Source: Ferrimonas sp. YFM (GTDB taxonomy: Bacteria > Pseudomonadota > Gammaproteobacteria > Enterobacterales > Shewanellaceae). From it: 64,000 nt of DNA. How positions within the stretch are numbered: position 1 is the first letter of the stretch; each line of letters opens with the position of its first letter. Shown piece after piece: positions 55,827 to 64,000 of this stretch. A program made the position numbers and the translations under genes. The stretch spans positions 2,604,001 to 2,668,000 of the forward strand of contig NZ_AP027368.1 of assembly GCF_030296015.1 (NCBI RefSeq). Direction: 5' to 3'. A model generated the notes under the pieces. That model did not search any database. It was given only the letters and a program-made list of their open reading frames with translations, and had not been told where the DNA came from.

Positions 55827-56390
55827 AGCCGCGTCGGTTTCGCTGAAGCTGATGGAATGGTATCGATACCAGCGAATCTCATCGCTCCAAAACTCCGGAG
55901 CCAACCCTCCTTTGCGCTTGAGCTGCGCCACGAAATCCTTTGGCTCTGGAAGTGACTCCCAAACTGCGGGCAGGAAGGTCGCATGATATCGACCGCATTC
56001 CAGAGTGAGTCCATCCAGACCTGGTCTCAGGCTCTGCAAAAGCTCAGTCTCGCTGGACACCGTCAGAGGTTCAGACGGCGTCAATATGGAGATGCTCAGC
56101 CTAATCTCAGGCCACTCATCGAGTGTCAATGCTGAGAAGCGGCTGTCGTCAAACGCCGCTGCAACCGCCATGCGCTGAACGCCTTGCCACAAAGGATGGC
56201 GAGGCTCCAGGGTTCCGACACACCCCCTGAGCTCATTACCAATCTTGAGCGTGACGAAGCAGGCCATCACTTGGTTCAAGGTTGAATGCTCAATGTCCAT
56301 CTTACCCACGGAGATTCCCAACCGCCTTGCGATTGCGTGTCGCGCCAGAGTGAGCAGGGTAGATTTCTGCTTTTGAGTCAGCGATTCCAT
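55818..56390 (-). CDS. amrA: AmmeMemoRadiSam system protein A (AMMECR1 domain)
   Basis: 190 residues from MESLTQKQKSTLLTLARHAI. FVTLKIGNELRGCVGTLEP is the AMMECR1 signature, followed by AAFDDSRFSALTLDEWPEIRLSISIL and a C-terminal FLPAVWESLPEPKDFVAQLKRKGGL. AGGAGAGA before the ATG supports the start; a frame extending 45 codons upstream is not conserved. The three Amme/Memo/RadiSam genes are adjacent but on alternating strands. Confidence 0.92.
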   Translation of the reverse strand: MESLTQKQKSTLLTLARHAIARRLGISVGKMDIEHSTLNQVMACFVTLKIGNELRGCVGTLEPRHPLWQGVQRMAVAAAFDDSRFSALTLDEWPEIRLSISILTPSEPLTVSSETELLQSLRPGLDGLTLECGRYHATFLPAVWESLPEPKDFVAQLKRKGGLAPEFWSDEIRWYRYHSISFSETDAASV

Positions 56391-56667
56391 TCTCTCCTCC
56401 TTAAGAATCAGTATGACGCCAGCCGCCGGTTGTGGCCATCGGCAATGGCTGTGAAGCCCCTGGCGAGCTGAATGCCCAATGTCATCCGCCGAGACCAGGC
56501 CCGTTAACATTGACACAACCTCCACTCTCCACCGCCGCTGCTACCACTGGTGTTTTTACCCTGGCTTGACCGGATTTATAACGAATTCTGTCCCTATCGA
56601 TAATGTTGTCTTGTTGTTACACTGAGCCGAAATCGTATTCGACAATGCGAAAGGCAGACCACGAACC

Positions 56668-59613
56668 ATGATAGAGACGAGCAGCCATCCCCTGACCGAG
56701 CTGTTGAGTATTGGGTCGTTCGGAGTGTCCCTCTATATTGCCTGGCAGATCCTGACTCTAAAATCACGAGTACTGGTCTGGCGGGAACGGCTGGCCTTTG
56801 TTGCCCTGACCCTATGCATTGCGGGTCAGCAGCTTTGCTACGCCTACATTATGCCCAGCTCAGATCTGGCGCTACAAAGTACGGTGATGAAGTGCCAGAC
56901 GGCGCTTCTCCCTTTTCTGTTAATCAGTCTGTTTCTGTTCATCGCCTACTACAGCCGCCAAAAACGGATACACCCCTGGGCCATTGGCCTGAGTATCGCG
57001 TGCGCCGGTCTGTTTCTGGCCAACATGCAGGGGCCCCTGCCCCTGCGCATCGGTTCCCAGGTTTCCTACGAGCCCGCCCTGCTTCCCTGGGGGCAAACCG
57101 TCTATATGCTCAGAGGCGCACCGGGTGACTCAGGCCTGGTTGCACTGGCCCTGGGGCTAGGCCTGGTGGGCTGGGGCTGGTCCCGCTGCTCAGCCATGCG
57201 CCAAAGTGGACGCCGTCAGCCGGCAACGCTGTTGGCCTGTGCCCTGGCGCTTCCAACTCTCACCCTCGCCGGTGAGTGGCTGCTGGCGTCCCCCCTGCTG
57301 TACTGGCTGGACACCTCAGGCCTGAGCCTGTTCATGATGGCCTTGCTGATGTCACAAGCCGTGGTCCGAGAGCAGGCTCAACCCACCTCCGACAAAGACA
57401 GTTCGTCTTCGTCTGTATTGGATTCGCCGCCAGCAAATCCCCAGTGGGATATCGTGCTGGATCAGGCCCCTGCCTGCATGCAGGTGCTGAACCTGAATGG
57501 TCGGGTGATCAAGACCAATCAGGCGAGTCGTCGCTATTGGAAACGAGACCTGTGCGATGACGAACAGGACTTTCTGCTCAATCTGTTAGAACTCCAAGAT
57601 CTGGATCTCGAAATCTATTTCGCTGATCTGCCCGAGGGGGAACACCGAGATTTCGCCACCCTGCGACTGGAACAGGGCAAAGAGTACGGCGGACTGGTAC
57701 CCGACAGGACAAGATGGCTGAAGTTCAGAGCCTATCCGCTTCGTTCAGACGATGGCGCCACCCTGGGTGTGGTGATCTATCACATCGACGTCACCAACGA
57801 ATACAACGCTGAAACCGCCATCAGGGAGATCGCTCGAGGGCTGTCTGACAGCTACGGCAGCCAGTTCTTCGACAACCTGGTGCTGACCATGGCCAAGCTG
57901 TTTAACGCCAAAATGGCCTTTATCGGACTGCAAACCCATAAAGGCAGCTGGAATCAGATCACCACCTACGCCATCTGTTCCGACGGTCAGATTATTGAGA
58001 ACTTCACCTATGACCTTGCCGACACACCCTGTGAGAACGTGGTGGGACGACAAACCTGCGTCTACGAAAGCCATGTGCAGCAACTCTTTCCTGAGGACCT
58101 GATCCTTCAAGACCTTGGCATCGAGTCCTACATAGGTACTCCGATCCACGACCCCGACAATCAGCCCATCGGCATCATGGTAGTGGTGGACACCAAACCC
58201 CTAACACAGGTGAATCAGGTGCAGGAGATACTGGAGATCTTCGCCGCCAGGGCAGGCGCGGAGCTTCAGAGGCAGAGCGCCGAGTCCAGCATGAGGCAGA
58301 TGGCCTATCAGGACTACCTGACTCGCCTGCCCAACCGGGCATTGCTGCACGAGCACCTGAGGAACAACCTGGAGCACTGCCGAACCCAGGGCAAAGGTGC
58401 CGCCATGTATCTGCTGGATCTGGATCATTTCAAGACCATCAATGACACCCTGGGCCATGATGTGGGTGACGAAGTGATTCGGGGCGTAGGGCGAAGACTG
58501 AGAGAGCACCTGGATGACTCCATCTTTGTCGCCCGTATGGGCGGTGACGAATTTGTGGTGGTTCAGTGCTGTGAACCCGATCAGGAGGAGATTCAGGCCA
58601 GGGAGATGGCAGACAGGCTGATCGCCCTGATGACCAAACCACTCCAGGTGGGCGACAGACTGCTCAATGCCGGATGCAGTATAGGTGTGGTGCTCTACCC
58701 TGATGATCTGCCGACCCACAGGCCCACCGAATTGGATCTGCTGAGATTCGCCGACATCGCCCTGTATCAGGCCAAAAACAATGGCCGTCATCAATACGTG
58801 GTGTTCCGCTCCGAGCTCCAGGACAAGATCAACGATCGTATCCAGATAGAGAGGGGCCTGCGAGACGCCCTGGAGCACGACGGATTCGAGCTGCATTTCC
58901 AACCTCAAATCCGCAGCAGTGGCGAATTGGTCGGCGTCGAGGCCCTGCTGCGCTGGAACAGAGCGGATGGCCGCCCCATCTCTCCCGCCTGTTTCATTCC
59001 CATTGCCGAAGAGACCGGGCTGATCCTGAAGCTGGGTGCCTGGGTGTTTAGCGCCGCCTTCAAGCAGGCGGCTCTCTGGCAAGCTCAGGGCTGCTGCCCC
59101 AAACGAATCTCCATCAACGTGTCTGCCTGGCAATTCGCCCAGAACGACTTTGTGGAGCAACTGATGACTCAACTGGAGCAGACCGCCGTCGACCCCAGCC
59201 GCTTTGTTCTGGAGCTTACGGAGTCTGCCCTACTCCAGGATGTACCTGAAACCATTAGCAAACTTAAGCTGATACGCCGAGCAGGGTTCCAGATCTCCCT
59301 GGATGACTTCGGTACCGGTTACTCCTCTCTCGCCTATCTTAAGGATCTGCCCCTGGACGAGCTTAAGATCGACAAGTCCTTTGTGGATGAGCTGACCCAA
59401 GGCACCAGCCAGCCGCTGCTGGAGTCGATGATTGCCATCGGCCAGCACATGCACCTTGGGGTCATCGCCGAAGGGATAGAAACCGAGCAGCAAAGGGTGC
59501 AGCTGGAGTTGATGGGCTGCCATATCTTCCAGGGCTTCCTGTACGGCCGCCCCATGCCCGCAGAGCAGCTGCAGCAGTGGATGACTGACAGCCCCTCCAA
59601 AATTCAGGCATAG
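56668..59613 (+). CDS. Membrane GAF-GGDEF-EAL protein
   Basis: 981 residues: about seven hydrophobic helices (residues 10-240), a PAS-like segment (about 265-385), a GAF domain (about 390-540), GGDEF (about 545-710; RMGGDEFVVV near 626) and EAL (about 725-975; GVEALLRWN near 757 and DDFGTGYSSLAYLKDLPLDELKIDKSF). Both active sites look complete, but the RxxD inhibitory site five residues before GGDEF is absent (DDSI). It may both make and break c-di-GMP, more likely acting as a phosphodiesterase. Ligands unknown. Confidence 0.9.
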   Translation: MIETSSHPLTELLSIGSFGVSLYIAWQILTLKSRVLVWRERLAFVALTLCIAGQQLCYAYIMPSSDLALQSTVMKCQTALLPFLLISLFLFIAYYSRQKRIHPWAIGLSIACAGLFLANMQGPLPLRIGSQVSYEPALLPWGQTVYMLRGAPGDSGLVALALGLGLVGWGWSRCSAMRQSGRRQPATLLACALALPTLTLAGEWLLASPLLYWLDTSGLSLFMMALLMSQAVVREQAQPTSDKDSSSSSVLDSPPANPQWDIVLDQAPACMQVLNLNGRVIKTNQASRRYWKRDLCDDEQDFLLNLLELQDLDLEIYFADLPEGEHRDFATLRLEQGKEYGGLVPDRTRWLKFRAYPLRSDDGATLGVVIYHIDVTNEYNAETAIREIARGLSDSYGSQFFDNLVLTMAKLFNAKMAFIGLQTHKGSWNQITTYAICSDGQIIENFTYDLADTPCENVVGRQTCVYESHVQQLFPEDLILQDLGIESYIGTPIHDPDNQPIGIMVVVDTKPLTQVNQVQEILEIFAARAGAELQRQSAESSMRQMAYQDYLTRLPNRALLHEHLRNNLEHCRTQGKGAAMYLLDLDHFKTINDTLGHDVGDEVIRGVGRRLREHLDDSIFVARMGGDEFVVVQCCEPDQEEIQAREMADRLIALMTKPLQVGDRLLNAGCSIGVVLYPDDLPTHRPTELDLLRFADIALYQAKNNGRHQYVVFRSELQDKINDRIQIERGLRDALEHDGFELHFQPQIRSSGELVGVEALLRWNRADGRPISPACFIPIAEETGLILKLGAWVFSAAFKQAALWQAQGCCPKRISINVSAWQFAQNDFVEQLMTQLEQTAVDPSRFVLELTESALLQDVPETISKLKLIRRAGFQISLDDFGTGYSSLAYLKDLPLDELKIDKSFVDELTQGTSQPLLESMIAIGQHMHLGVIAEGIETEQQRVQLELMGCHIFQGFLYGRPMPAEQLQQWMTDSPSKIQA

Positions 59614-59616
59614 AAA

Positions 59617-59639
59617 AGGGGAAGCCACCGGCTTCCCCT
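59617..59639. terminator. Terminator between the GGDEF-EAL and EamA genes
   Basis: AGGGGAAGCC, loop ACC, GGCTTCCCCT between convergent genes; on the minus strand it is followed by TTTTCTA. Confidence 0.78.
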
Positions 59640-59656
59640 GATTGCAAGGGTTCGCC

Positions 59657-60556
59657 TTATCCCAGCTGCTCGGCAGCCTGTGCAGAGCCTTTGCGGCTGC
59701 GCATCTGGCTGACGCCTACCCCCACCATCACCAGAGCACAAGCGCCCAACTGGACCATGGTCATGCGCTCATCGAGAATGAGGTAGGCCAGCACCAGGGT
59801 GAAGACCGGAATAAGGTTGACGAAACTGGCAGCACGGGTCACCGGCATATGAGCAATGGCATAGTTGTAAAGCAGGTAGGCTCCCAGGGTGACAAAGGCT
59901 CCGAGGAATACGATGGCGGTCACCCCCTGATGGTCCCAGTGCCAGGGGTTGCCCAAAGTCATCGCCAGCGGTGTAAAGAAAATCAGGCCAGCGAAGGACA
60001 TCAACGCCGTCAGCGTCAGTGCCGAGTAGCGACTGCTCAGGTGCTTGAGGCACACGCTGCAGATGGCCGCACAGAGCATGGCGCCAAACTCCAGCGCATT
60101 CCCCAGCATGGGGTTGGGCGCCGCGTCGGAACCATGTCCGTCGGTGCCCAGCATCAGTACACCACCAATGGCAATGCTCAGGCCAAACACCGCGATGCGA
60201 CTCAGGCGCTCTTTCAGGAAGATAAAGGCCACCACTGCGGTAAGCAGAGGTGCCAGGGAGGTCACCATGCCCGCCTGGCCGGCACTGGTGTACTGAAGCG
60301 CCATGGCCTCAAGTATAAAATAGAGGCAGGGTTCGGCCGCCACCAGAATCAACAGTACCTTCCAGTCACCGCTTCGATACTCGAAGCGCATCACCCGCTT
60401 CCACATCACCAGAAAGCAGAGGGTTGCCACCCACATACGGCCGGCAATCACCGTCCAGGGGTCATAACTCACAAACGCCAGCTTCAGGGCAATAAAACTG
60501 CTGGCCCACAGCACCATGGCAAACACCAGTGCACATTCGGCAACTCTTCCTTTCAC
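59657..60556 (-). CDS. EamA/DMT-family transporter
   Basis: 299 residues with ten hydrophobic segments. LVFAMVLWASSFIALKLAF and ALQYTSAGQAGMVTSLAPLLTAVVAFIFLKERL form the first EamA repeat; LGAYLLYNYAIAHMPVTRAASFVNLIPVFTLVLAYLILDERM the second. It starts at a GTG after GGAGAGG. Probable inner-membrane exporter of unknown substrate, related in type to, but not a close copy of, the gene at 42777. Confidence 0.88.
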   Translation of the reverse strand: MKGRVAECALVFAMVLWASSFIALKLAFVSYDPWTVIAGRMWVATLCFLVMWKRVMRFEYRSGDWKVLLILVAAEPCLYFILEAMALQYTSAGQAGMVTSLAPLLTAVVAFIFLKERLSRIAVFGLSIAIGGVLMLGTDGHGSDAAPNPMLGNALEFGAMLCAAICSVCLKHLSSRYSALTLTALMSFAGLIFFTPLAMTLGNPWHWDHQGVTAIVFLGAFVTLGAYLLYNYAIAHMPVTRAASFVNLIPVFTLVLAYLILDERMTMVQLGACALVMVGVGVSQMRSRKGSAQAAEQLG

Positions 60557-60770
60557 ATCCTCTCCACAGTCACATCAGGGTTTGAACTTAAGGTCCAAAT
60601 TCGCGCACATCTTAGAGATTCCCGATGACATTTGCACCCCAGAGCGCGGGCCATTCCTGACGCCGACTGTTAGCCATTCGGCGCGGGCGCATAACTAGGG
60701 AGCAGGAGTCACTGAAAATCTAAAAACAGCGCAGTTCCGACGACTGTTCACTCATAAGCAGCATTTTTCT
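60557..60770. other. Intergenic region before the rsx operon (no clear gene)
   Basis: The region between the EamA gene and the rsx operon runs for 535 bp; only the part at 60771-61010 contains a possible short gene. The rest should carry the EamA and rsx promoters, none of which I can place with confidence. Confidence 0.4.
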
Positions 60771-61010
60771 GTGAAAACTCAATTACGTGACCCGCTTAAC
60801 AGTTCCCTTTATCTGGACTCACTCCCCAACAGCAAAACTTTTACCTGCTCGCCACATCTCGCCACTGCGGTGCCATTTCAGAAGGGTGCGCCAGCGTTGC
60901 CGGGGCCTTTTTGCCCACAGTGCCCAGAAAAAGGGCAGTGCAAGCTACTGAAAACGAAGCGAAGCTGCTCAATATATCCACCGAAGTCGCTATTAGACGA
61001 TCTTCTGTGA
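60771..61010 (+). CDS. Possible small cysteine-rich protein upstream of rsxA
   Basis: 79 codons from a GTG at 60771: residues 1-40 are unremarkable, then GPFCPQCPEKGQCKLLKTKRSC has cysteines spaced C-x2-C-x5-C-x8-C, which could bind iron or zinc. No good ribosome site and no recognised family. It lies 81 bp before rsxA, a cluster rich in Fe-S proteins. May be real or chance. Confidence 0.35.
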   Translation: MKTQLRDPLNSSLYLDSLPNSKTFTCSPHLATAVPFQKGAPALPGPFCPQCPEKGQCKLLKTKRSCSIYPPKSLLDDLL

Positions 61011-61091
61011 ATAACCCCATTGCTCCTCAGTTGTTTATGACCAATCAATTACCGATAATAGGGGGCTAAATGTAATCCGAGCCTCATTTCC

Positions 61092-61670
61092 ATGTCAGAG
61101 TATCTGCTGTTACTGGTTGGCACCATCTTGGTGAACAACTTCGTTCTGGTGAAATTCCTGGGTCTGTGCCCCTTTATGGGGGTATCGGGTAAGGTGGAGT
61201 CCGCCATCGGCATGTCCATGGCCACCACCTTCGTCCTGACCCTTGCTTCATTGTGCAGCTATCTGATCAACCAGTACCTGCTGATCCCCTTCGACCTGGT
61301 GTACCTTCGCACTCTGGCGTTTATCCTGGTGATCGCCGTGGTGGTTCAGTTCACCGAGATGGTGGTGCGTAAGACCAGCGCCTCTCTGTACCGGGTGCTG
61401 GGCATCTACCTGCCGCTGATCACCACCAACTGTGCGGTGCTGGGTGTCGCCCTGTTGAATGTTCAGGAGCAGCACGATCTGTTTGGCTCGCTGATCTACG
61501 GCTTCGGTGCTGCCGTAGGTTTTTCTGTGGTGTTGGTGCTGTTCTCCGCCATGAGAGAACGGCTGGCCGCCGCCGATGTCCCCGCTCCCTTCAAGGGCGC
61601 GTCCATTGCAATGATTACAGCCGGTCTGATGTCCCTGGCCTTTATGGGCTTTACCGGGCTGGTGAAATAA
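61092..61670 (+). CDS. rsxA: Electron transport complex subunit RsxA/RnfA
   Basis: 192 residues, six membrane helices. It opens [34 protein letters not shown] and later has [21 protein letters not shown] and [17 protein letters not shown], the conserved cysteine-containing motifs of the RnfA/RnfE pair. Part of the Rsx/Rnf complex, which couples ferredoxin and NAD electron transfer to ions or keeps SoxR reduced. First gene of the rsx operon; 3 bp to rsxB. Confidence 0.96.
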   Translation: MSEYLLLLVGTILVNNFVLVKFLGLCPFMGVSGKVESAIGMSMATTFVLTLASLCSYLINQYLLIPFDLVYLRTLAFILVIAVVVQFTEMVVRKTSASLYRVLGIYLPLITTNCAVLGVALLNVQEQHDLFGSLIYGFGAAVGFSVVLVLFSAMRERLAAADVPAPFKGASIAMITAGLMSLAFMGFTGLVK

Positions 61671-61673
61671 ACG

Positions 61674-62225
61674 ATGAGCAGTATTTTAATCGCCATTTTT
61701 GTACTCGCCGGGCTTGCCCTGGTGTTTGGTGTGGCCCTCGGGTATGCCGCCATCCGCTTCAAAGTGGAATCGGACCCCGTGGTGGAACAGATTGACAACA
61801 CCCTGCCGCAGACTCAGTGCGGACAATGCGGCTATCCTGGCTGTCGCCCCTATGCGGAAGCGATAGCCTCTGGCCAGGCCCCCATTAACCTCTGCCCTCC
61901 GGGTGGTGATGCCGTCATCCAGAAGCTGGCGGATCTGATGGGGGTCGAACCCGAGCCTCTGGAAGGCGGAGAGCAGGTTGAGCGCGTGGCCTATATCCGC
62001 GAAGAGGAGTGCATTGGTTGCACCAAGTGCATTCAAGCCTGCCCGGTAGATGCCATTGTTGGCACCGGCAAGCAGATGCACACCGTCATTGCCAAAGATT
62101 GTACCGGCTGCGATCTGTGCGTAGCCCCCTGCCCCGTCGACTGCATCGACATGATTCCAGTGAAGACCACCAAACAGAACTGGAACTGGGATCTGAACCG
62201 CATCGCGGTCACCGAGGTGGAGTGA
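61674..62225 (+). CDS. rsxB: Electron transport complex subunit RsxB/RnfB
   Basis: 183 residues: an N-terminal membrane helix, a four-Cys motif [19 protein letters not shown] and two ferredoxin-type [4Fe-4S] sets ([17 protein letters not shown] and [18 protein letters not shown]). It receives electrons for the Rsx/Rnf complex. Followed after 7 bp by rsxC. Confidence 0.96.
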   Translation: MSSILIAIFVLAGLALVFGVALGYAAIRFKVESDPVVEQIDNTLPQTQCGQCGYPGCRPYAEAIASGQAPINLCPPGGDAVIQKLADLMGVEPEPLEGGEQVERVAYIREEECIGCTKCIQACPVDAIVGTGKQMHTVIAKDCTGCDLCVAPCPVDCIDMIPVKTTKQNWNWDLNRIAVTEVE

Positions 62226-62232
62226 GTAAAGA

Positions 62233-64000
62233 ATGATTCAGACCCTGATTGAAGAGATCGACAGCGGCAAACTCTGGAGTTTTCCTGGAGGCATCCACCC
62301 ACCGGAAAACAAGGAGCAGTCCAACCAGACGCCCATCGATTTGCTGCCCCTGCCGGAACTGTTCTATGTTCCGGTCAGCCAACACATCGGCCAACCGGGC
62401 AACCTGCTGGTCAAAGTGGGTGACACGGTCAAGCGTGGCCAGCCCCTGACTCAAGCACAAGGCGCCATGAGCCTGCCTGTGCACGCTCCCACTTCAGGCA
62501 CCATCGAAGCCATCGGCGACTGGGACGCCGCCCACCCCTCGGGCCTAAAAGAACTGACCATAACACTGCGTGCCGATGGCCAGGATGAATGGTTTGAGCG
62601 CCACCCAATCAAGTCCCTGGATGAGCTGAGCCAGGAGGCGATCCTGGAGAAGATCCGCCTGGCCGGCATTGCCGGATTGGGCGGTGCCACCTTCCCCAGT
62701 CACATCAAGCTGGCGCCTCGCAAGCCTATCGAGGTGCTGCTGATCAACGCCGCTGAGTGCGAGCCCTACATTACCGCCGATGACACCCTGATGCGCGAGT
62801 TTGCCGCGGAGATCGTTCAAGGGCTGCGGGTTCTGGACAAGTTGCTGAGCCCCAAACGCATTCTGTTTGGCATCGAGGACAATAAGCCTCAGGCCATCGC
62901 CGCCATGGAGCAGGCGATCAAGAACAGCCAGTTCGATCCCAAGCGACTGCTGGTGCGGGTGATCCCGACCAAGTACCCCTCTGGCAGTGAGAAACAACTG
63001 ATCCAGGTGCTCACTGGTCGTGAGGTGCCCACTGGCACCATCCCAGCTGAGATGGGCATGGTGATGCAGAATGTCGGTTCGGTGTTCGCCATCAAGCGCG
63101 CCATCTTCAATGACGAGCCACTGATTGAGCGGGTGGTGACCGTGACCGGCGAGCGCAGTAAACAGCCCGGCAACTACTGGGTTCGTCTGGGGACACCCAT
63201 AGACTGGCTGCTGGAGCACACCCGATTTAAGCCTCAACTGTTTGGTCAGAAGGCGATCATGGGGGGGCCGATGATGGGCTTTACCCTGCCAAGCCTCAAG
63301 GCACCGGTGATCAAATCCACCAACTGCATCCTGGTGCCCAGCCGCAAAGAGCTGCCCGGCCACGCCAGAGAGCTGGCCTGTATCCGCTGCGGAGAGTGTG
63401 CCAAAGCCTGCCCGGCACAGCTGCAGCCACAACAGCTGTATTGGCATGCGCGAGCCAAGGAGTTGGATAAGGCCCAGGCGCTGAACCTGCGTGACTGCAT
63501 CGAATGCGGCGCCTGCGCCTATGTTTGCCCATCAGACATTCCACTGGTGCAGTACTACCGAGTGGCCAAGGCCGCCATCCGTCACGAAGAGCAGAAACAA
63601 CAAAAAGCGGAGGCCGCCAAGATCCGCTTCGAAGCCCGACAGGCACGCCTCGAGGCGGAGAAACAGGAGCGCGAGAATCGCCACAAGGCTGCCTCCGCCA
63701 GACGCCGTGGCACCACGCCGGCTCCAGAAAGCGACGCGGTCCAGGCGGCCCTGGCACGCATCAAGAAAGCCAAACCTGAGGCCACAGAGGAACACAAGAG
63801 TGGCGAGCAGGATATGGCGGCACTGCGCGCCCAACGGAAAGCCCAGGCCCGCGCCGCCAAGGCTCAGAAAGCGGAAAGCGGAGAAGAAACTCCAGCCCCA
63901 GATTCACGTCAGGATGCCGTAGCGGCCGCGGTCGCCAGAGCCAAAGCCAAGCGCGACGCCCAGGCGTCTCAAACTGAGGATCCGAAGAAAGCTGCGGTTG
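62233..64000 (+). CDS. rsxC: Electron transport complex subunit RsxC/RnfC (partial)
   Basis: 589 codons visible from MIQTLIEEIDSGKLWSFPGG; the gene continues past the window. An NADH/FMN-type domain has AGIAGLGGATFPSHIKL and INAAECEPYITADD, and two [4Fe-4S] motifs follow, CIRCGECAKACPAQ and CIECGACAYVCPSDIP. The last 140 residues are a long Lys/Ala/Glu-rich charged tail of the kind that varies in length among RsxC proteins. Same operon as rsxA and rsxB. Confidence 0.95.
   Translation, partial: MIQTLIEEIDSGKLWSFPGGIHPPENKEQSNQTPIDLLPLPELFYVPVSQHIGQPGNLLVKVGDTVKRGQPLTQAQGAMSLPVHAPTSGTIEAIGDWDAAHPSGLKELTITLRADGQDEWFERHPIKSLDELSQEAILEKIRLAGIAGLGGATFPSHIKLAPRKPIEVLLINAAECEPYITADDTLMREFAAEIVQGLRVLDKLLSPKRILFGIEDNKPQAIAAMEQAIKNSQFDPKRLLVRVIPTKYPSGSEKQLIQVLTGREVPTGTIPAEMGMVMQNVGSVFAIKRAIFNDEPLIERVVTVTGERSKQPGNYWVRLGTPIDWLLEHTRFKPQLFGQKAIMGGPMMGFTLPSLKAPVIKSTNCILVPSRKELPGHARELACIRCGECAKACPAQLQPQQLYWHARAKELDKAQALNLRDCIECGACAYVCPSDIPLVQYYRVAKAAIRHEEQKQQKAEAAKIRFEARQARLEAEKQERENRHKAASARRRGTTPAPESDAVQAALARIKKAKPEATEEHKSGEQDMAALRAQRKAQARAAKAQKAESGEETPAPDSRQDAVAAAVARAKAKRDAQASQTEDPKKAAV

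Overview
The window reads as chromosomal DNA of a marine gammaproteobacterium of the Shewanella/Ferrimonas type; Ferrimonas is my best guess, made without any database search. The reasons are the GC-rich housekeeping genes with E. coli-like gene orders (yeaG-yeaH-ycgB, fadR/nhaB/dsbB, ycgN/ycgL, rsxABC), Vibrio/Shewanella-type families (MotY beside RNase T, a VC2046/SO_2500-type protein, DUF406, a rhombosortase) and an E. coli-type LexA box.

Layout. 0-5 kb: end of a VRR-NUC protein, a YedI-like membrane protein, a phosphatase-like protein with an altered active-site loop, a hemolysin III family protein, a large predicted hydrolase and a cold-shock protein. 5-11 kb: the SOS mutagenesis cassette imuA-imuB-dnaE2 with a LexA operator, divergent from an alkyltransferase-like gene. 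11-20.7 kb: DUF3108 protein, YafJ, FadE (with FadR-like and PsrA-like sites), MotY, RNase T, a GAF-GGDEF diguanylate cyclase, a Na+/H+ antiporter family protein, GrxD and SodB. 21-29.5 kb: the stress operon yeaG-yeaH-ycgB, then fadR, nhaB and dsbB. 29.58-33.21 kb: an AT-rich insert bounded by exact 40-bp copies of a transcription terminator; it carries a tetraheme cytochrome lipoprotein and a LuxR-type regulator. 33-40.6 kb: a chemoreceptor with a long AT-rich leader, then YcgN, a lytic transglycosylase, YcgL, SmrA and small conserved proteins.

40.65-41.82 kb: a tRNA-Tyr operon with five identical genes and four interspersed repeats that begin with the first 20 nt of the tRNA. 42-52 kb: an SDR protein, transporters, an ADP-ribosylglycohydrolase, a PLP enzyme, QueC, a rhombosortase, UvrB and a MATE exporter, followed by about 830 bp of apparently non-coding DNA. 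52.8-53.7 kb: a minus-strand operon of three initiator tRNA-Met and two tRNA-Asn genes, with tRNA 3'-end fragments in the spacers. 53.9-64 kb: the three-gene AmmeMemoRadiSam set, a GAF/GGDEF/EAL protein, an EamA transporter and the start of the Rsx electron-transport operon (rsxC runs off the end).

The most notable signals are the cytochrome insert framed by a duplicated terminator, the two tRNA arrays with tRNA-fragment repeats, and proteins with altered catalytic residues (CX4R phosphatase loop, His in place of the SDR Tyr). All family assignments come from reading the sequence alone.
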